Shown: piece after piece, positions 53,020 through 61,926 of the stretch
How the letters are laid out: every line of letters starts with the position of its first letter
Numbering within the stretch: the stretch's first letter is position 1
Assembly: GCA_963728125.1 (NCBI GenBank)
Contig: CAVSIZ010000015.1
Span: 124,001-188,000, forward strand
DNA: 64,000 nt
Origin: CAWDCV01 sp963728125
GTDB taxonomy: Bacteria; Actinomycetota; Actinomycetes; CAWDCV01
Direction: 5' to 3'
Program-made: the position numbers and the translations under genes
The notes under the pieces: generated by a model
Seen by the model: only the letters and a program-made list of their open reading frames with translations
Database searches by the model: none
What the model was told of the DNA's origin: nothing

Positions 53020-55038
53020 ATGCTTCGTCCTGTGACGACAACTGCTGCGCCGCCCCAGGATTCCACCGCCGACCAGCCGCCGACCAAGCGTCGGGGCCAG
53101 CGGCAGCGTGCTGGTGTGCCGTCTGGTCCGCTGGAGGAGCAGCACGAGCCGAAGCCGCGGACGGGATCGCGCAGCGATTTTCCGCCGATCGCTGACTACG
53201 CGTTCCTCTCCGATTGCGAGACCACCTGCCTGATCGCCCCGAGCGGCGCGGTCGAGTGGATGTGCGTGCCGCGACCGGACGCGCCGAGCGTTTTCGGGGC
53301 CATGCTGGATCGAGCCGCCGGCAGCTTCCGACTCGGGCCGTGGGGAGTTCGGGTGCCGGCCGCGCGCCGCTACCTGCCCGGCAGCCTGATGCTCGAGACG
53401 ACCTGGCAGACCCGCACCGGATGGCTCATCTGTCGCGACTCGCTCCTCATGGGTCCATGGCACAACACCGATGAACGCTCGCGAACCCATCGTCGATCGC
53501 CGACGGACTACGACGCCGAGCATTGCCTGCTGCGAACGGTGAAATGCGTCAGCGGCACTGTCGACCTCTCGCTCAACTGCGAACCCGTTTTCGACTACGG
53601 CGCGCAAGAGTCGCAGTGGTCGTACGACGGTCCCGGCTACGGCGAGGTCGTCGCCAAGTCCGACGACGGTGACGTGCAGCTGCGACTGACGACGAACCTG
53701 CGGGTCGGCATCGAGGGTCGCGGCGTCCAGGCCCGTACCCGCCTCACCGAAGGCGATGACGTCTTCGTTGCGTTGACATGGTCGCCGATCCCCGCGCCGA
53801 AGACGTTCGCCGAAGCCGCCGACCGGATGTGGCGCACGTCGGAGTACTGGCGACAGTGGATCAACCAGGGCGTGTTCCCCGACCACCCGTGGCGCAAGTA
53901 CTTGCAGCGCAGCGCGCTGGCGCTCAAGGGCCTGACGTACGCACCGACAGGAGCGCTGCTCGCAGCATCGACGACGTCATTGCCGGAGACGCCGCAAGGC
54001 GAGCGCAACTGGGACTACCGCTACGCGTGGATCCGCGACTCGACGTTTGCCCTGTGGGGCTTGTACACGCTGGGGCTCGACCGGGAAGCCAATGACTTCT
54101 TCTACTTCATCGCCGATGTCGCGCGCGACGCCGACTTGCAGATCATGTACGGCGTCGGCGGAGAGAAGGAGCTCGAGGAGCATGAGCTCAAGCACCTGAC
54201 CGGATACGAGGGCGCTGTCCCGGTGCGCATCGGCAACGGTGCGTACAACCAGAAACAGCACGATGTCTGGGGAGCGGTGCTCGACTCGGTCTACCTGCAC
54301 GTGAAGTCGCGCGAGCAGCTCTCCGAGGGTCTGTGGCCGATCCTGGTGAAACAGGTCGAGGAGGCCATCAAGTCCTGGAAGGAGCCGGATCGCGGCATCT
54401 GGGAGGTGCGCGGCGAGCCGCAGCACTTCGTGTCGTCCAAGCTGTTCTGCTGGGTCGCCCTCGACCGTGGCGCACGGCTGGCGGAGATGCACGACGAACC
54501 GGAGTACGAAGCTCGCTGGCGGGAGATCGCCGACGAAATCCACGCCGACATCTGCGCGAACGGTGTCGACAAGCGTGGCGTCTTCGTGCAGCGCTACGGC
54601 TCTGACGCGCTCGATGCGTCGCTGCTGCTCCTGCCGCTGCTGCGATTCCTGCCGTCAGAGGACGAGCGAGTGCGGGCAACAGTGCTCGCCATCGCGGACG
54701 AGCTGACCGAGGACGGCCTGGTGCTGCGGTATCGGGTCGAGGAGACCGACGACGGCTTGCACGGCGAAGAGGGCACATTCACGATCTGCTCGTTCTGGCT
54801 CGTCTCGGCACTGGTCGAGATCGGCGAGATCGAGCGGGCGCACAACCTGTGCGAGAAGCTGCTGTCGTACGCGAGCCCACTCGAGCTGTACGCCGAGGAG
54901 ATCGACGCCGCGACTGGCCGCCACCTCGGCAACTTCCCGCAGGCGTTCACCCATCTGGCACTGATCAACGCCGTGATGCACCTGATCCGCGCGGAGGACG
55001 CCAGCGGCCGCGGCTTCGCGCCTGCCTACCGAGGCTAA
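53020..55038 (+). CDS. GH15 trehalase/glucoamylase-like hydrolase
   Basis: Glycoside hydrolase family 15, 672 residues, matching the actinobacterial cytoplasmic trehalase group. The N-domain DFPPIADYAFLSDCETTCLI near residues 45-65 is typical. Catalytic acid region GERNWDYRYAWIRDSTFALW near 327-346, and the second carboxylate in EEGTFTICSFWLVSALVEIG near 583-602. The first 42 residues are disordered and basic (KRRGQRQRAG). ATG 53020 or GTG 53032. There is no signal peptide, so it acts on internal trehalose or alpha-glucan. GH15 glucan hydrolysis is the alternative. Confidence 0.88.
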   Translation: MLRPVTTTAAPPQDSTADQPPTKRRGQRQRAGVPSGPLEEQHEPKPRTGSRSDFPPIADYAFLSDCETTCLIAPSGAVEWMCVPRPDAPSVFGAMLDRAAGSFRLGPWGVRVPAARRYLPGSLMLETTWQTRTGWLICRDSLLMGPWHNTDERSRTHRRSPTDYDAEHCLLRTVKCVSGTVDLSLNCEPVFDYGAQESQWSYDGPGYGEVVAKSDDGDVQLRLTTNLRVGIEGRGVQARTRLTEGDDVFVALTWSPIPAPKTFAEAADRMWRTSEYWRQWINQGVFPDHPWRKYLQRSALALKGLTYAPTGALLAASTTSLPETPQGERNWDYRYAWIRDSTFALWGLYTLGLDREANDFFYFIADVARDADLQIMYGVGGEKELEEHELKHLTGYEGAVPVRIGNGAYNQKQHDVWGAVLDSVYLHVKSREQLSEGLWPILVKQVEEAIKSWKEPDRGIWEVRGEPQHFVSSKLFCWVALDRGARLAEMHDEPEYEARWREIADEIHADICANGVDKRGVFVQRYGSDALDASLLLLPLLRFLPSEDERVRATVLAIADELTEDGLVLRYRVEETDDGLHGEEGTFTICSFWLVSALVEIGEIERAHNLCEKLLSYASPLELYAEEIDAATGRHLGNFPQAFTHLALINAVMHLIRAEDASGRGFAPAYRG

Positions 55039-55047
55039 GCGTCTGCC

Positions 55048-56253
55048 TCACGATCGTTTCGTGGGGAGCGGCGGGGTGGCGGCGGGGGGCGTGGGGCTGT
55101 CAGGGGCGACGGCGCGGCGAGCGCGGCCGGCTGCCGCAGCGACGAGCGCCTCGAGCGGGCCACGCCGCCCGGTGGAGCGCCACAGCGTCGCGATCACGAG
55201 GACAGCGACGACCTGCAGCACGTATGACCGCGTCGCGTCCGCGGGGAGGAACGGCGTGGACAGCAGGAGAACGTGCGCGCTGTACAACGTGAGCGTCATG
55301 CTGCCGGCGGCCGCTAGGGGTGTCAGCACCGGCGCAATGACACGGGCGAGCAACAGCATGCTGCCGAGCACCGCGAGCGATGTGCCAATGGTGTGCAGCA
55401 GGTCGAGCGGTGTCGTCGAGTGTGGAGTGTCGACGGCGAGCCACCACCACGACGTAGTCGGCGTGTTGCCGTAGAAGCTGCTGTCGAGAAGTTGCCCGAG
55501 GTCGGTGCCGGGTGACAGCGTCTCGCGCAGTGCGTCGGCGCCGCCGAACGGTCCGAGCAGCAGCGCGGAGGTCACGGAAGCGGCCACGGCAAGGGTGAGT
55601 CCAACACCGGCGAGCCACCATGCTGTTGCGATCGAGCGCAGCGGGAGCCGGCCGACGGCTAGGCCCGCGCAGAGATACGCGGTCCACGCCAGCGCGGGGT
55701 AGTAACCAGTGACGAGCAGCGTCTGCAGCGTGCCCACGGGATCGCCGAGCACGCTCGACAGTGTTGGGTTACCGCGGTCCGGTGGGTTGAGACTCGGCCG
55801 GACCGCGTAGCTGAGAATCGGTACGCCGACCGCGAGCACCGCAGCGAGCGGCGCCAGGATCCGAGCGCCTAGCGGGAGTAGAGGGATCGCGAGCACGAAC
55901 AGCACGGCGTAGTAGACGAGGATCACGGCAACACCCGAGTCCGCCATGCCGACGATGAGCCCGACCGCCCCGATCAGGGCGGCGCGGACCAGGGTGCCGA
56001 GAGCGGCCGCTGCCCAAGCCCGGCCGCGCGGCGGGCGGGTGCCGCCGCTGGCAAGCGCGAGACCGACACCTGCCAGTACGGCGAACAGCGCGGCCGAGCG
56101 GCCACCGGCAATGAGGTACGGCGTGGAGGCGCTGCCGTCTGCGTCGGCGAGTGGCAGGACATGCACGGCCATCATGCCGAGCAGGGCGACACCGCGCGCC
56201 GCGTCGACGCCGATCAGCCGCGCCTTGGCTCCGGTGGGCCCACCCTCGCTCAC
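55048..56253 (-). CDS. DUF1624/DUF418-like membrane protein
   Basis: A 401-residue integral membrane protein with about 10 spans. RLIGVDAARGVALLGMMAVH near residues 12-31 is the start of the heparan-alpha-glucosaminide acetyltransferase-like (DUF1624) domain, and GSMTLTLYSAHVLLLS near 310-325 the DUF418 end. Such proteins may acylate or transport cell-envelope sugars. The C-terminal tail is Pro/Ala-rich. The gene ends 10 bases before the convergent trehalase-like gene, with no room for a separate terminator. Substrate unknown. Confidence 0.78.
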   Translation of the reverse strand: MSEGGPTGAKARLIGVDAARGVALLGMMAVHVLPLADADGSASTPYLIAGGRSAALFAVLAGVGLALASGGTRPPRGRAWAAAALGTLVRAALIGAVGLIVGMADSGVAVILVYYAVLFVLAIPLLPLGARILAPLAAVLAVGVPILSYAVRPSLNPPDRGNPTLSSVLGDPVGTLQTLLVTGYYPALAWTAYLCAGLAVGRLPLRSIATAWWLAGVGLTLAVAASVTSALLLGPFGGADALRETLSPGTDLGQLLDSSFYGNTPTTSWWWLAVDTPHSTTPLDLLHTIGTSLAVLGSMLLLARVIAPVLTPLAAAGSMTLTLYSAHVLLLSTPFLPADATRSYVLQVVAVLVIATLWRSTGRRGPLEALVAAAAGRARRAVAPDSPTPPAATPPLPTKRS

Positions 56254-56442
56254 GTCCGACCGACGGCTAACGGGAGTGGAGAGTTCCGAAGTGGTGCGAC
56301 GGCGCGCATCAGATTCACCGGTTGCTCTGGTCAGATGCCCGCCGTAGCCTCGTTGTCAGAGGCGCCGCCCACACACCTGTTGAGCCGCGCCGACTGCCCC
56401 AGACCCGGCAGCCACGCGCGCGACTGTGGTGGAGGGTCCAGC

Positions 56443-56703
56443 ATGATCACAGCGACGCGAGGGACGACGTCGCCGTCGGCCGTGAGGGCCACGCCTGACC
56501 TGCATTGCGCGCGTGCCTACTGCGGCCCAGCTCATGGGCAGAGCTGGGACCTGAGCGGCGCTCCGCCGCGGTTGGTCTCCCTGCGCGTCGGCGACGACGT
56601 GTGGTCGTACCGGCTCGTGCACAATCCGGACACCGGCCGGCCCGCGCTGGACCACATGGACAACTACCTCTACGTCCCCGGCCGCTACACCGACGATCAC
56701 TGA
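56443..56703 (+). CDS. Unknown 86-residue protein
   Basis: Not recognised. MITATRGTTSPSAVRATPDL leads to a compact C-terminal part (LVSLRVGDDVWSYRLVHNPD, then LDHMDNYLYVPGRY) with conserved-looking aromatic residues. Two Cys in CARAYCGPAHG could bind metal. ATG 56443. It is the first gene after the divergent DUF418 gene and stands 14 bases before the STAS remnant, so it likely belongs to the same regulatory operon. Confidence 0.5.
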   Translation: MITATRGTTSPSAVRATPDLHCARAYCGPAHGQSWDLSGAPPRLVSLRVGDDVWSYRLVHNPDTGRPALDHMDNYLYVPGRYTDDH

Positions 56704-56717
56704 CGGGCGGGGAAATC

Positions 56718-57192
56718 ATGACGCTACCGGCTCAACGTGCCGGGGATACCCCACCCTGGTTCGACGTGCAGGCGACGGCCTCCGGAGCCCACGTTGTCAG
56801 CGGCGAACTCGACAGGCTGACTGCGCCAGGTGGTCGCGAAGACGCCGGTCGAGACGATCGTCGTCGACCTCTCCGGCGTCACCTTCACCGACATCCTTGG
56901 GCTCGATCCGCTGCTCGAAGCTCGTTCACAGCTGGTCCGCAATGGCCAGCGGCTGATCCTGCGCGGCGCGCCCGAGCGGGTCACCACCCTGCTTCGCCTG
57001 TTGGGCCACGACGACGTCGTTCGCGCTGTCATGCTCTACGGGAGGGGCGCAGCCGCAGGACGTATGATCACTAGCACCGGAATCGTTGCCCCGGCCCCGG
57101 CGGCGTCTGTCGCGACGGAGGGTGCTCCCGGTGGCGGAGACGACCGTGATCGAGCAGGTGCGCGCCATCGTCGATCGCGAGCCCACGCTTGA
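56718..57192 (+). pseudogene. STAS-domain anti-sigma antagonist-like gene, frame broken
   Basis: ATG 56718 encodes AQRAGDTPPWFDVQATASGA and HVVSGELDRLTAP, the first strand of a STAS domain. At 56823-56827 the frame must change to continue with QVVAKTPVETIVVDLSGVTF, then TDILGLDPLLEARSQLVRNG and LILRGAPERVTTLLRLLGHD. Between the parts about 10 residues of the usual helix are absent, so this is more likely a small deletion than one base. The usual phosphorylated Ser in the DSSG-type loop reads DILG here. The second frame runs to 57192, into the next gene. As written it cannot be a normal antagonist. Confidence 0.55.
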
Positions 57193-57859
57193 CGGTGCCG
57201 TCGGCATGGCCGACCGGCTGGGGCGGCTGTGCCGCGCAACCGTCCATGCCCTGCCCGCCGCCGGTGCGGGAGTGAGCGTCATGGGCGCCGATGGGGCTCG
57301 GGGCGTAGCAGCGATCTCAGACCCGGACGACCTTTGGCTCGCGGAGCTGCAGTTCACGCTCGGCGAGGGCCCGTCCCTGGACGCCCACAGCTGGGGGCGT
57401 CCCGTCCTGGTGCCCGACCTCGATGCTGCCGCGATGCGCCGTTGGCCGGGCTACGCTCCGGCGGCTGTCGAGAAGGGCGTTCGCGCTGTGTTCGCGTTTC
57501 CCATGCAGATCGGCGCGGCTCGGCTGGGTGTCTTCGACGTCTACCGCGAGAAGACCGGTTCACTGTCCAGGCCCGCCTTCTCGCAGGCGGTGGCCTTTGC
57601 GGGCGTGGCCTTGACGACGCTTCTCGACGGACAGCACGACGCCCCGCCGGGGGAGGCGGCCCTCGGTTTGGGTGAAGCGCTCGAGTCCCGGGCGCTGATT
57701 TACCAGGCACAGGGGATGGTGACGGTGCAGCTGGGGGTGGACCTGGCGGAGGCGATGGCCCGCATTCGGGCCTATGCGTACGCGAACCAGCAGCCCATCA
57801 CCGTCGTCGCCAGGGACATCGTGTCGCGTAAAATTCGCTTGGAGGACGACCGTTCTTGA
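57131..57859 (+). CDS. GAF-ANTAR regulatory protein, first
   Basis: A 242-residue cytoplasmic regulator. Residues 15-165 form a GAF domain (VGMADRLGRLCRATVHAL, LQFTLGEGPSLDAHSWGRPV, GAARLGVFDVYREKTGSL). Residues 180-240 form an ANTAR RNA-binding domain (ALESRALIYQAQGMVTVQLG, DLAEAMARIRAYAYANQQPI). ANTAR proteins act as antiterminators by binding paired hairpins in RNA. GTG 57131, inside the tail of the STAS frame. It is followed by a second GAF-ANTAR gene 45 bases later. The GAF ligand is not known. Confidence 0.85.
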   Translation: MAETTVIEQVRAIVDREPTLDGAVGMADRLGRLCRATVHALPAAGAGVSVMGADGARGVAAISDPDDLWLAELQFTLGEGPSLDAHSWGRPVLVPDLDAAAMRRWPGYAPAAVEKGVRAVFAFPMQIGAARLGVFDVYREKTGSLSRPAFSQAVAFAGVALTTLLDGQHDAPPGEAALGLGEALESRALIYQAQGMVTVQLGVDLAEAMARIRAYAYANQQPITVVARDIVSRKIRLEDDRS

Positions 57860-57904
57860 TCGACTGCGTCCGTCCCGCGCCGCGTTCACGAGAGAGGCCC
57901 CCCG

Positions 57905-58633
57905 ATGCCGACATTGCAGGCCGAACGGCTCGCTGAGGTGTTCGTGGAGGTCGCGGACACCCTTGTCGACGACTTCGACCTCATCGAGTTCCTCGAGAAC
58001 GTGACCGCCCGCGCTGCGGAGATCATTGACGCCTCAGCTGCCGGGCTTCTGCTCGTCGACGCGCAGGATCGATTGCAGTTCATGGCCGCCTCCGACGAGT
58101 CGGCAAAGCTCCTCGAGCTGTTCGGGGTCCAGGCGCACGAGGGCCCATGCCACGACGCGTTCACCAGCGGAGTTCCCGTGGTCAATGCCGATCTATCCCA
58201 GGCCGATGACCGCTGGCCGCGCTTTGCTCCCCATGCGGTTGCTGCTGGGTTCCGATCCGTGCATGCCATCCCGCTGCGGCATCGAGGGGACGTCATCGGG
58301 GCGTTGAACCTGTTCGGCACCGACATCGGGCGGCTGGAGCCACGCGAGGTCCGGATCGTGCAGGCGCTGGCAGACGTGGCAACCATCGGGTTGCTGCAGG
58401 AACGCGCCATCCGGCAGAGCGAGGTCCTCGCCGAGCAGCTACAAGGTGCGTTGAACAGCCGCATCGTCATCGAGCAGTCGAAGGGCGTGCTCGCGCAGAT
58501 CCACGATGTGAGCATCGACAGGGCATTCGAGATGCTGCGTACTTACTCTCGCAACCATGGCCTGCGGCTCGGTGACGTCGCCCAGGGTGTGATCGACGGC
58601 TCCACCAGCGTCACCGAGCTCAGCGCCAGGTGA
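57905..58633 (+). CDS. GAF-ANTAR regulatory protein, second
   Basis: A 242-residue paralogue. GAF domain at about 10-165 (TARAAEIIDASAAGLLLVDA, GVQAHEGPCHDAFTSGVPVV, HAIPLRHRGDVIGALNLFGT). ANTAR domain at about 175-235 (LQGALNSRIVIEQSKGVLAQ, SIDRAFEMLRTYSRNHGLRL). ATG 57905 with GAGAGAGG upstream. Two different GAF-ANTAR proteins, one after the other, with a STAS remnant before them suggest a stress-signalling operon that controls a termination event. It ends 8 bases before the convergent acyl-CoA dehydrogenase gene. Confidence 0.9.
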   Translation: MPTLQAERLAEVFVEVADTLVDDFDLIEFLENVTARAAEIIDASAAGLLLVDAQDRLQFMAASDESAKLLELFGVQAHEGPCHDAFTSGVPVVNADLSQADDRWPRFAPHAVAAGFRSVHAIPLRHRGDVIGALNLFGTDIGRLEPREVRIVQALADVATIGLLQERAIRQSEVLAEQLQGALNSRIVIEQSKGVLAQIHDVSIDRAFEMLRTYSRNHGLRLGDVAQGVIDGSTSVTELSAR

Positions 58634-58640
58634 CCGTTCC

Positions 58641-59690
58641 TTACTCCGCCTTGTCGAGCAGTGCCGCGGCGAGGGCGGCGCGTTGCCGTGACCCGTCGCC
58701 CGCGAAGGCATCAAGCCACTGGGCCCGCTTGTAGTAGCGGTGCACCGGGTGGTCCCAGGTGAAGCCGATGCCGCCAAGGACCTGAATAGCACTTTCACAG
58801 GCAGTGACGGCCGCCCCCGCGGCGTACGACTTTGCCGCCGCAGCTGGCATTGCAGCATCGCTGTCCTGCGTGAGACTCCACGCGGCCCAGGTCGCCAGGG
58901 ACCGAGCAAGCTGCACGCGGGCGTAGACGTCGGCGATGCGGTGCGAGATCGCCTGGTAGCTGCCAATCGGGCGCCCGAACTGCTCTCGTGTGCGCGCATG
59001 CTCGACGGCGATGTCGAGTGCACGTTGCGCAACGCCGACGGCCTCGCACGCCGCACCGGTGAGAGCATGCTGCGCGATCCGCTCGACGCGAGCAACGGCA
59101 CCGGATCCCGATGCAAGCTGCTGACCGGCGGCACCGTCGAAGACCACGGTCCCGAGTCGCCGCGTGCCGTCGATCGTTGCGTGGGACTCGACCGTGACCC
59201 CGTCGCCAACGTCGACCAGAGACAGCGCCGGTTCGCCATCGGATGTTCGGGTCGCCACGACCATGCCGTCAACGGCGCTTGCGTCGGGGACGAGCGACTT
59301 GCGACCGAAGACTCGACCTCGTTCGTCCACGGTTGCAGACGTCACTTCAATGGCAGACCCGAGAGCTTCGGACCGTCCCTCCTCGATCCATGCGAACGTC
59401 AACCGTCGACCCGCTACGTCCTCGACCGCCGGCAGCGCAAGCGCAAGCGTTGAGAACAGCGGGGCGGGAAGCAGCGCTGCTGCAGATTCCTCGAGTAGCA
59501 CGGCATGCTCGAGCGGACCGAGCTCGGCATCGAGCCAGCCCAGTTCGGCAAGGGCCTTCCAGCTGGAAGGATCCCAGCCGTCTGACGAATCTGCAGTGCG
59601 CGCGACCTCCTCGATGGGGTACGCGTCGGCGAGGAACTCGCGCGCAATGCTGCGCAGCTGCTCCTGCTCCTCGGAGAAGGCAAAGTCCAT
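58641..59690 (-). CDS. Acyl-CoA dehydrogenase, short subunit type
   Basis: A 349-residue FAD protein of the acyl-CoA dehydrogenase family. MDFAFSEEQEQLRSIAREFL opens it, TREQFGRPIGSYQAISHRIA near 235-254 is the conserved C-terminal block, and ESAIQVLGGIGFTWDHPVHR near 303-322 follows. It is shorter than typical 380-residue enzymes. It follows a second dehydrogenase gene on the same strand by only 9 bases. Such unequal pairs in actinobacteria often form heterotetramers in steroid or side-chain oxidation; that is inference from arrangement. Confidence 0.88.
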   Translation of the reverse strand: MDFAFSEEQEQLRSIAREFLADAYPIEEVARTADSSDGWDPSSWKALAELGWLDAELGPLEHAVLLEESAAALLPAPLFSTLALALPAVEDVAGRRLTFAWIEEGRSEALGSAIEVTSATVDERGRVFGRKSLVPDASAVDGMVVATRTSDGEPALSLVDVGDGVTVESHATIDGTRRLGTVVFDGAAGQQLASGSGAVARVERIAQHALTGAACEAVGVAQRALDIAVEHARTREQFGRPIGSYQAISHRIADVYARVQLARSLATWAAWSLTQDSDAAMPAAAAKSYAAGAAVTACESAIQVLGGIGFTWDHPVHRYYKRAQWLDAFAGDGSRQRAALAAALLDKAE

Positions 59691-59699
59691 AGCTGCTCC

Positions 59700-60878
59700 T
59701 CAGCGGCTTCTCGGAAGCCCGACGACACGCTCCGCGATGATGCTGCGCAGGATCTCCGACGTACCAGCTTCGATGGTGTTGCCGCGACTGCGCAGCTGCT
59801 GGTACTGCCAGAAGCCGTCCCAGACTGCGTCGTCGCCGGACAGCTGCGACGACATGCCCTGGACGGACAGTGCCAGCTTGCCGATGCGCTGCGCCGCTTC
59901 GCTCCAGACCAACTTCGCGATCGAGCCTTCCGGTCCCGGTACGCCGCGCTGGACGAGCGTGGTGAGGGACCGGTAGTTGGTGAATCGCAGCGCCTGCAGT
60001 TCCACCCACTCCCGGGCGACAGCGTCACGTACCAGCGCATCGTCCGCAGGACGCGTGCCGTCGGGCATCTCCTCACCCACGAGCTCGACGAGGCGAGCGA
60101 CAAGATGTTCGAGCGCTGCCGTGAGTGCGAACCCCAACGTGCCGCGTTCGTGCAACAGCGTCGTCATCGCGACCTGCCAGCCCTCACCCGGCTTGCCGAG
60201 CATCGAGTCGATGGGAACGCGTACGTCGGTGAAGAAGATCTCGTTGAACTCGGCGTCGCCGGTGATCTGGCGCAGCGGCCGCACCTCGACGCCGGGCAGG
60301 TGCATGTCGACGAGGAGGAACGACAGACCCGCATGCTTCGGTGCATCGGGGTCGGTGCGGACGACGAGGATGCACCAGTCGGCGATGTGGGCGTGCGACG
60401 ACCACACTTTCTGCCCATTGACAACCCAGGAGTCCCCGTCCAGGACGGCGCGGGTGCGCGCGCCCGCGAGGTCGGAACCGCTGCCCGGCTCGGAGAATCC
60501 CTGGCACCACACCTCTTCTGCGGCGAGCAGTGGCGGCAGTAGCCGCTTCTTCTGCTCGTCGCTCCCCCACGCCAGGATCGTCGGTCCGGCCATGTTGAGA
60601 CCGATGACGGACAGGTGCTCCGGCGCGCTGGCTCGGGCCAGCTCCTCGAGGTAGATGGCCTGATACGTCGGCGAGAGGCCGTGTCCGCCGTACTCCGTAG
60701 GCCAGGTCAGCCCAACCCAACCGCCGTCGTACAGCTGCTTACTCCACTCGCGATGCAGGTTCTCCGGAGGCCGACCGACGTGGCGGCTGGTCGGCCAGGC
60801 CGCCGACACATGCTCCTCGAGCCAGCTGCGCAGCTCGCTTCGGAAGGCCGCTTCCTCAGGGGTGTCCCGGAAATCCAC
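59700..60878 (-). CDS. Acyl-CoA dehydrogenase, long subunit type
   Basis: A 392-residue FAD enzyme. VDFRDTPEEAAFRSELRSWL starts it, EVWCQGFSEPGSGSDLAGAR near 116-135 and WVVNGQKVWSSHAHIADWC near 144-162 form the flavin/substrate site, and NTIEAGTSEILRSIIAERVV near 367-386 ends it. GTG 60878 is chosen because AAGGGAG lies 5 bases before it and homology begins there; an ATG at 60914 would add 12 residues. It is paired with the downstream short dehydrogenase. Substrate chain length or ring type is unknown. Confidence 0.9.
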   Translation of the reverse strand: MDFRDTPEEAAFRSELRSWLEEHVSAAWPTSRHVGRPPENLHREWSKQLYDGGWVGLTWPTEYGGHGLSPTYQAIYLEELARASAPEHLSVIGLNMAGPTILAWGSDEQKKRLLPPLLAAEEVWCQGFSEPGSGSDLAGARTRAVLDGDSWVVNGQKVWSSHAHIADWCILVVRTDPDAPKHAGLSFLLVDMHLPGVEVRPLRQITGDAEFNEIFFTDVRVPIDSMLGKPGEGWQVAMTTLLHERGTLGFALTAALEHLVARLVELVGEEMPDGTRPADDALVRDAVAREWVELQALRFTNYRSLTTLVQRGVPGPEGSIAKLVWSEAAQRIGKLALSVQGMSSQLSGDDAVWDGFWQYQQLRSRGNTIEAGTSEILRSIIAERVVGLPRSR

Positions 60879-60965
60879 GAGCGCTCCCTTGATGTGAGTG
60901 GCGTTGCTTCGCATGTTAGGACCCGGCCCGGTTGCGGGCATGGCGCGCGATGACGTGCGACTGTG

Positions 60966-61802
60966 ATGCGCGTGCGGCGTCGCCTTGTCCTCTGCGCTGC
61001 TGTGGGCTGCCTCGGGGGCGTGCTGGTTGGGTGTGCCAACCTGATTGCCTCGGATCCGATGAGCTCGTCGACGCCGACTGTCGCCGCGGCGACGACACCC
61101 CCCGCGGTGCAGACGCCTGCCGCGCCGCCGACGCCCACGGTCCCGCCATCGCCTGCCCTGCTGCTGACCATCGGCGCGGCCGGCGATCAGGTGCGCGAGC
61201 TGCAGGCGAGGCTGCGGCAACTGACAGTGCTGACCGATGCGCCGGACGGCGCGTACGGACGCCTCACCAGCGGCGCCGTCAGCGCATTCCAGGAACAGAA
61301 GGGACTGCCCGCCACGGGCGACGTCGATCAGGCGACGTGGGACGCGCTGCTCGCCACGACGACGGTGCCGACCCCGGAGGAGCTGCGCCCGCCCGAGCCG
61401 AACGCCCCGCCGCCGGTCCCGGTGGTGCTGCATCCCGGCTGCACACAGGGCGGGCCCGCGCTCTGCGTCGACAAGACCGCGGGCAAGGTCTACTTCGTGG
61501 TCGATGGGCAGCTGCAGATCACCCTCGATGCGCGCTTCGGACGGATGGGGCTGCCGACGCGCGAGGGCGAGTTTGATGTCGAGAGCAAGAGTCGCGATCA
61601 CGTGTCGTCGATCTACGACGCGCCGATGCCGTACGCGATGTTCTTCAACGGCGGGCAAGCCGTCCACTACTCGCCGGACTTCGCGGCCGAGGGCTACAAC
61701 GGCGCGTCACACGGCTGCGTGAACACCCGAGACAAGCAGGGCACGGCGACCATCTTCGACGCGATGTCAATAGGCGATCCGGTGATCGTCTACCGCTCCT
61801 GA
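60966..61802 (+). CDS. L,D-transpeptidase lipoprotein with peptidoglycan-binding domain
   Basis: Cell-wall enzyme of 278 residues. The signal peptide ends in the lipobox LVGC with C23 as the lipid anchor. A Thr/Pro linker follows (about 35-65), then a peptidoglycan-binding domain (GDQVRELQARLRQLTVLTDA, and LTSGAVSAFQEQKGLPATGD) and a YkuD catalytic domain with HYSP near 235 and SHGCVN near 248-253, the active Cys. It makes 3-3 crosslinks in peptidoglycan, or attaches proteins. ATG 60966; GTG 60963 is adjacent. The SHGCVN motif is intact. Confidence 0.92.
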   Translation: MRVRRRLVLCAAVGCLGGVLVGCANLIASDPMSSSTPTVAAATTPPAVQTPAAPPTPTVPPSPALLLTIGAAGDQVRELQARLRQLTVLTDAPDGAYGRLTSGAVSAFQEQKGLPATGDVDQATWDALLATTTVPTPEELRPPEPNAPPPVPVVLHPGCTQGGPALCVDKTAGKVYFVVDGQLQITLDARFGRMGLPTREGEFDVESKSRDHVSSIYDAPMPYAMFFNGGQAVHYSPDFAAEGYNGASHGCVNTRDKQGTATIFDAMSIGDPVIVYRS

Positions 61803-61816
61803 AGCCCCGCCGGACG

Positions 61817-61916
61817 GTCGTGTAGATCGTCGTGCGAATTCAGCCCGCGGCCAAGCGGCGCCACGCTCACGACGACCTACACGACGATCTTCACGACGAT
61901 CTTCACGGCGATCTTC
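61817..61916. repeat. Hairpin and three 12-base direct repeats between convergent genes
   Basis: GTCGTGTAGATCGTCGTG (61817-61834) pairs at 17 of 18 positions with CACGACGACCTACACGAC (61868-61885). Then ACGACGATCTTC is repeated at 61881-61892, 61893-61904 and, with one change, 61905-61916. The block lies in the 124-base gap between the L,D-transpeptidase and sufE stops. It is probably a bidirectional terminator with a slippage-prone tail. Confidence 0.65.
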
Positions 61917-61926
61917 ACGGTGCCGG

